Below, piece after piece: positions 61,522 through 64,000 of a DNA stretch of 64,000 bases; within the stretch, counting starts at the first letter, position 1, and each line of letters opens with the position of its first letter. The position numbers and the translations under genes are program-made. This DNA is from an uncultured Methanoregula sp. (GTDB lineage: Archaea; Halobacteriota; Methanomicrobia; Methanomicrobiales; Methanospirillaceae), in assembly GCF_963677065.1 (NCBI RefSeq), contig NZ_OY781872.1, forward strand, positions 2,971,419 through 3,035,418. Direction: 5' to 3'. The notes beneath the pieces were generated by a model, which saw only the letters and a list, made by a program, of their open reading frames with translations, was not told where the DNA came from and did not search any database.

Positions 61522-61641
61522 ATGAACGACGGGACGTTGATTTTTTTTATCATCGGTTTTTTAGTTATTTCCCTGTTCTTGTTACACGTTCTTGTGCTTT
61601 ATTTCCCGAGCAGTAAATTTCAGCATATCCTGGACATATAA
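61522..61641 (+). CDS. Possible single-helix membrane micropeptide
   Basis: 39 codons from ATG 61522: polar start 'MNDGTL', one hydrophobic helix ('IFFIIGFLVISLFLLHVLVL'), polar end. It lies 52 bp after kup on the same strand, where small accessory subunits of potassium transporters are sometimes found. No good ribosome site is present. It is too short for family assignment. Confidence 0.4.
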   Translation: MNDGTLIFFIIGFLVISLFLLHVLVLYFPSSKFQHILDI

Positions 61642-61657
61642 TTTTTTTAATGGCAGA

Positions 61658-62386
61658 CTATTTCTTTGAAATCCGGTACTCTTTAAGTTCCCCTTCATCG
61701 AACACGTTTATATCGATTGGTTCTCCCTGACAAAATGCCAGCATACGCTCCCGGTAAACCACCGGGTCATGCCGCAGTTCGCATAATGTAAAAAATTCAT
61801 GGATGATTTCAAGAAATGCTATCTGCTGGTTGAGAAACGCGTTCTCATATTCCTTGATCTCCCTGGCGATCGAGAGGCACTCATTGAGAGACAATGGCTG
61901 ATCATACCGCCCGTGTTCGTTTTTGTGTGCGAACTGTTTCCAGACAACCTGCTCCCGGGGTTCAGCGCTGCGGCGGAGCATGTGGGGATAGATGCGGCAG
62001 CCGGAAAACCTATGGTTGTAAATTCCGCATTTCCCGTTCTCAAGGAACCAGCAGGACCCGCTCCCGTCATTTTTCATTTTAAGCGCGTACCCGGAAACAT
62101 AAAACACGCCGTTCTGGTCGCAGAATTCCGGATCCGGCGCAGGTTCATAAGCCGCCGGGTCGATCTTTTTTAATTCCGCCACATCATGATCCAGCAGAAA
62201 GATGTGCTGGTTGACTGCCCGGGTGCAGCACTTCCCGCAGCAGTCGCACCGGAACCTGGTCCCCCATATATCAATTGCAAGTCGTTCAAGAGGATAGGCA
62301 AAGAGACGGTTGCGCTCCTGCATCAGCGCAACAATCTGGTAGGGAAGCGGGATATCCGGAGCGGAATGCAGCACATTACGCTTCAT
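61658..62386 (-). CDS. YkgJ family cysteine-cluster protein
   Basis: 242 residues from ATG 62386, with 'GGGAGGAAAC' just before it. The YkgJ/UPF0153 metal-binding pattern is present: 'FRCDCCGKCCTRAV', then 'CWFLENGKCGIYNHRFSGC' and 'CRIYP'. A cluster of eight or so Cys is expected to hold zinc or an iron-sulfur cluster. Function unknown; some members sit near flagellar or redox genes. The start overlaps the end of the DUF6544-like gene by 11 bp, so it is in the same operon. Confidence 0.85.
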   Translation of the reverse strand: MKRNVLHSAPDIPLPYQIVALMQERNRLFAYPLERLAIDIWGTRFRCDCCGKCCTRAVNQHIFLLDHDVAELKKIDPAAYEPAPDPEFCDQNGVFYVSGYALKMKNDGSGSCWFLENGKCGIYNHRFSGCRIYPHMLRRSAEPREQVVWKQFAHKNEHGRYDQPLSLNECLSIAREIKEYENAFLNQQIAFLEIIHEFFTLCELRHDPVVYRERMLAFCQGEPIDINVFDEGELKEYRISKK

Positions 62387-63233
62387 GTTTCCTCCCCACG
62401 TTATCGAATTCAATTTCCGTAATTGAAAATTCGAAAAATGCCGTTTTCCCATCGGGGAGGATGACATCGGATGCAATCTGCATAGGAATCCGGTAACCAT
62501 CCATTTCCCTGTAGGAAGAGAACCGGAAATCTACGGGACCCGCAACCGGTTTTCCTGGTGACAGATGCATCTTCTTGTCGGGCGTGATACTCTCGATCCA
62601 GCCCTTTCCATTGAAACGGACAATGGCTTCGGCTGAATTTTCCCCGTCATGGATAATTGCCCTCGCTGTCGAATCATCAATATTTTCCCACCGGATAAAA
62701 TCAGAAGTGCCGTGGACCATCGGGAACAGGGGCAGGCTCGCCAGATACCGGGAGAGGAAGGTGGTCCTCATCGCCGGATCCTGTGAATTGTTCAGCGGGA
62801 GGAGCGAGAACAGGCTGATATGCATTCCCACGTCAGGACGAACATAATAATCAAAGGCTTCAAGCCAGATACCGGGAGCACAGGCAATTGTCGCGTGCCA
62901 TACAAAACCCGGTGCTGCAAGGGCAAGAGACATTTCTCCCCCCATAGTCATCCAGCGCCCGGTCTTCCCGAACCGCATCCTGCCGGCATGCCGGATATGC
63001 AGACACCAGAACGATTTTGGGTTTGTACCCCCTGCCCATGCTATATAACGTGCCACAGGTTCGGGTTTTACTGGGCTCCGCAGGGTTGCTGGCAGCGGGG
63101 CGTTATGGATGACAAGGCGGAGATTGCGGCTTTTTTCCGCAACCATAATCGAGAAAACCTCATGCCCTGTGACAATTATGAAGATGAATATGACAATCCA
63201 CAGGATGAATCCGCAAATCAGCTCTTCGTACAT
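62376..63233 (-). CDS. DUF6544-like membrane-anchored protein
   Basis: 285 residues. N-terminal membrane helix ('CGFILWIVIFIFIIVTGHEV'), then a soluble region with 'GRMRFGKTGRWMTMGGEMSL', 'ATIACAPGIWLEAFDYYVRP' and 'GYRIPMQIASDVILPDGK'. The pattern matches a family (DUF6544) of unknown role with a lipid-binding-like beta fold. The ATG overlaps the stop of the upstream MscS gene (ATGA). Confidence 0.7.
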   Translation of the reverse strand: MYEELICGFILWIVIFIFIIVTGHEVFSIMVAEKSRNLRLVIHNAPLPATLRSPVKPEPVARYIAWAGGTNPKSFWCLHIRHAGRMRFGKTGRWMTMGGEMSLALAAPGFVWHATIACAPGIWLEAFDYYVRPDVGMHISLFSLLPLNNSQDPAMRTTFLSRYLASLPLFPMVHGTSDFIRWENIDDSTARAIIHDGENSAEAIVRFNGKGWIESITPDKKMHLSPGKPVAGPVDFRFSSYREMDGYRIPMQIASDVILPDGKTAFFEFSITEIEFDNVGRKHEA

Positions 63234-64000
63234 CAGCAGGCACCCGGGCCCCTCATCCGGATATCCACCTGCCGGAACGGGATCTCAATCTTCTCTTGCG
63301 TGAACCTCTTGGCGATGAGGCTGTTCACATAATCCTGGACATCCCATGCATAATCGTAATTACTGGTCCAGAGGATGAGTTGCCCGTTAAGGCTGGATTC
63401 ACCGAATTCAAGAAAATATACCGAGGGGGCTGGATCGGTCATCACCCACGTGGTCATCTCGGCAGCCTCTCGGGCGATGGCAAGAAGGATCGTTTTTACC
63501 TTCTCCATGTCGGTGCCGTAGGCTACCGAGAACGGGATCCTGACTTTCATATGCAGGTCCGGCATGGCATAATTGATGACAACGCTTGAAGTAACCTTGG
63601 AATTCGGGACCGTTACGATCTGGCTGTCTAGAGTCCTGATCCGGGTACTACGGGGACCAATGCTCATGACATCCCCGAAAAACGTATCGATCTTGACCCG
63701 GTCGCCAATTTTGAATGGTTTGTCCATGGCAATGATCGCCCCTCCGAAGAAATTGCCAAGAATATCCTGCGCAGCAAGGGCGAGAGCAAGCCCGGCGATA
63801 CCGGCACCGGCAAGGAATGGCGTGATATCGATTTTAAAATCGGCAAGAATCAGCAGGAATGCTACGAACCAGATCAGGTACCGGGCTGCGATTTCCAGTA
63901 TCGGAATGAGCCGGTCGTCGAGATCGGTCTCCGTTTTATCGGCAATCTGGACTCCATACGTATGAATCAGGTTGTAGGAGAAGACCGAGACAATCCATGC
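63233..64000 (-). CDS. MscS family mechanosensitive channel (5' end outside window)
   Basis: Frame open to the right edge; at least 255 residues are in view. The pore helix region reads 'ITPFLAGAGIAGLALALAAQ' then 'DILGNFFGGAIIAMD', the MscS TM3 signature. The cytosolic beta and alpha/beta domains follow ('KIGDRVKIDTFFGDVMSIG', 'VPNSKVTSSVVINYA') and the C terminus ends 'IRMRGPGAC'. At least two helices precede TM3. It opens on membrane tension to release small solutes. It leads an operon with DUF6544 and YkgJ genes, with overlapping start and stop codons. Confidence 0.9.
   Translation of the reverse strand, partial: AWIVSVFSYNLIHTYGVQIADKTETDLDDRLIPILEIAARYLIWFVAFLLILADFKIDITPFLAGAGIAGLALALAAQDILGNFFGGAIIAMDKPFKIGDRVKIDTFFGDVMSIGPRSTRIRTLDSQIVTVPNSKVTSSVVINYAMPDLHMKVRIPFSVAYGTDMEKVKTILLAIAREAAEMTTWVMTDPAPSVYFLEFGESSLNGQLILWTSNYDYAWDVQDYVNSLIAKRFTQEKIEIPFRQVDIRMRGPGAC

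Noticed and set aside
1..64000. CRISPR arrays, rRNA and tRNA genes
   Set aside because: I saw no regularly spaced direct repeats and no T-loop or rRNA signatures; a covariance-model scan would settle tRNA.

Overview
The window looks like chromosome from a methanogenic archaeon of the order Methanomicrobiales, plausibly Methanoregula-like; the genus is an inference. The grounds are an FmdE-type protein of formylmethanofuran metabolism, MTH865-like and Mth938-like proteins, many sensor kinases with the 'RHDI.NQL' type of phosphoacceptor box typical of methanogens, TATA-like promoters, strong GGAGG-type ribosome sites, and a moderately high G+C content. I see no rRNA, tRNA or CRISPR array.

Region by region. 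1-4850: a phosphate-uptake block with two DUF47/PiT pairs and a third, solitary PiT transporter. 5350-9660: an Mth938-like protein, a CHASE4 sensor kinase that lacks the usual phosphoacceptor histidine, two small zinc-ribbon proteins and an N-terminally truncated TnpB. 9700-12550: an AbrB-PhoU regulator divergent from a PstS lipoprotein with no visible pstCAB, then an ArsC-like phosphatase. 12830-19560: small unknown genes, a REC-TPR response regulator, a REC-PAS-kinase, a zinc-ribbon/membrane-protein pair and a PAS kinase. 19887-20604: remnants of two divergent genes (a winged-helix regulator and a CooC/MinD-like ATPase), fused at their truncated 5' ends. 20611-22034: FmdE and TauE/SafE. 22196-36116: large PAS kinases, a membrane-anchored winged-helix regulator divergent from a secreted Cys-rich protein, a HEAT-repeat protein, a P-type proton ATPase and a DUF2202 protein. 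36500-39921: superoxide dismutase, a ferritin-like encapsulin cargo, the encapsulin shell, two small genes, a frameshifted ferredoxin and an isochorismatase-like hydrolase. 40132-47708: stress genes, with two Hsp20 proteins and grpE-dnaK-dnaJ, plus a tandem rhodanese and a lipoprotein. 48076-56274: a response regulator, an 8-PAS HisKA_2-type kinase and a MASE3 kinase. 56665-64000: an MTH865-like protein divergent from a Cys-containing regulator, a cation/proton antiporter, a Kup potassium transporter, and a MscS/DUF6544/YkgJ operon.

Three themes connect the genes. The first is signalling: ten two-component proteins in 64 kb. The second is inorganic ion transport (phosphate, potassium, protons, anions). 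The third is oxidative and heat stress, centred on an encapsulin nanocompartment; several of its promoters share a TGTTTCAAA-like motif. The most unusual finding is an intergenic repeat of about 270 bp, present four times nearly complete and once as a 3' fragment, always in the same orientation; four of the five copies lie next to sensor-kinase genes.
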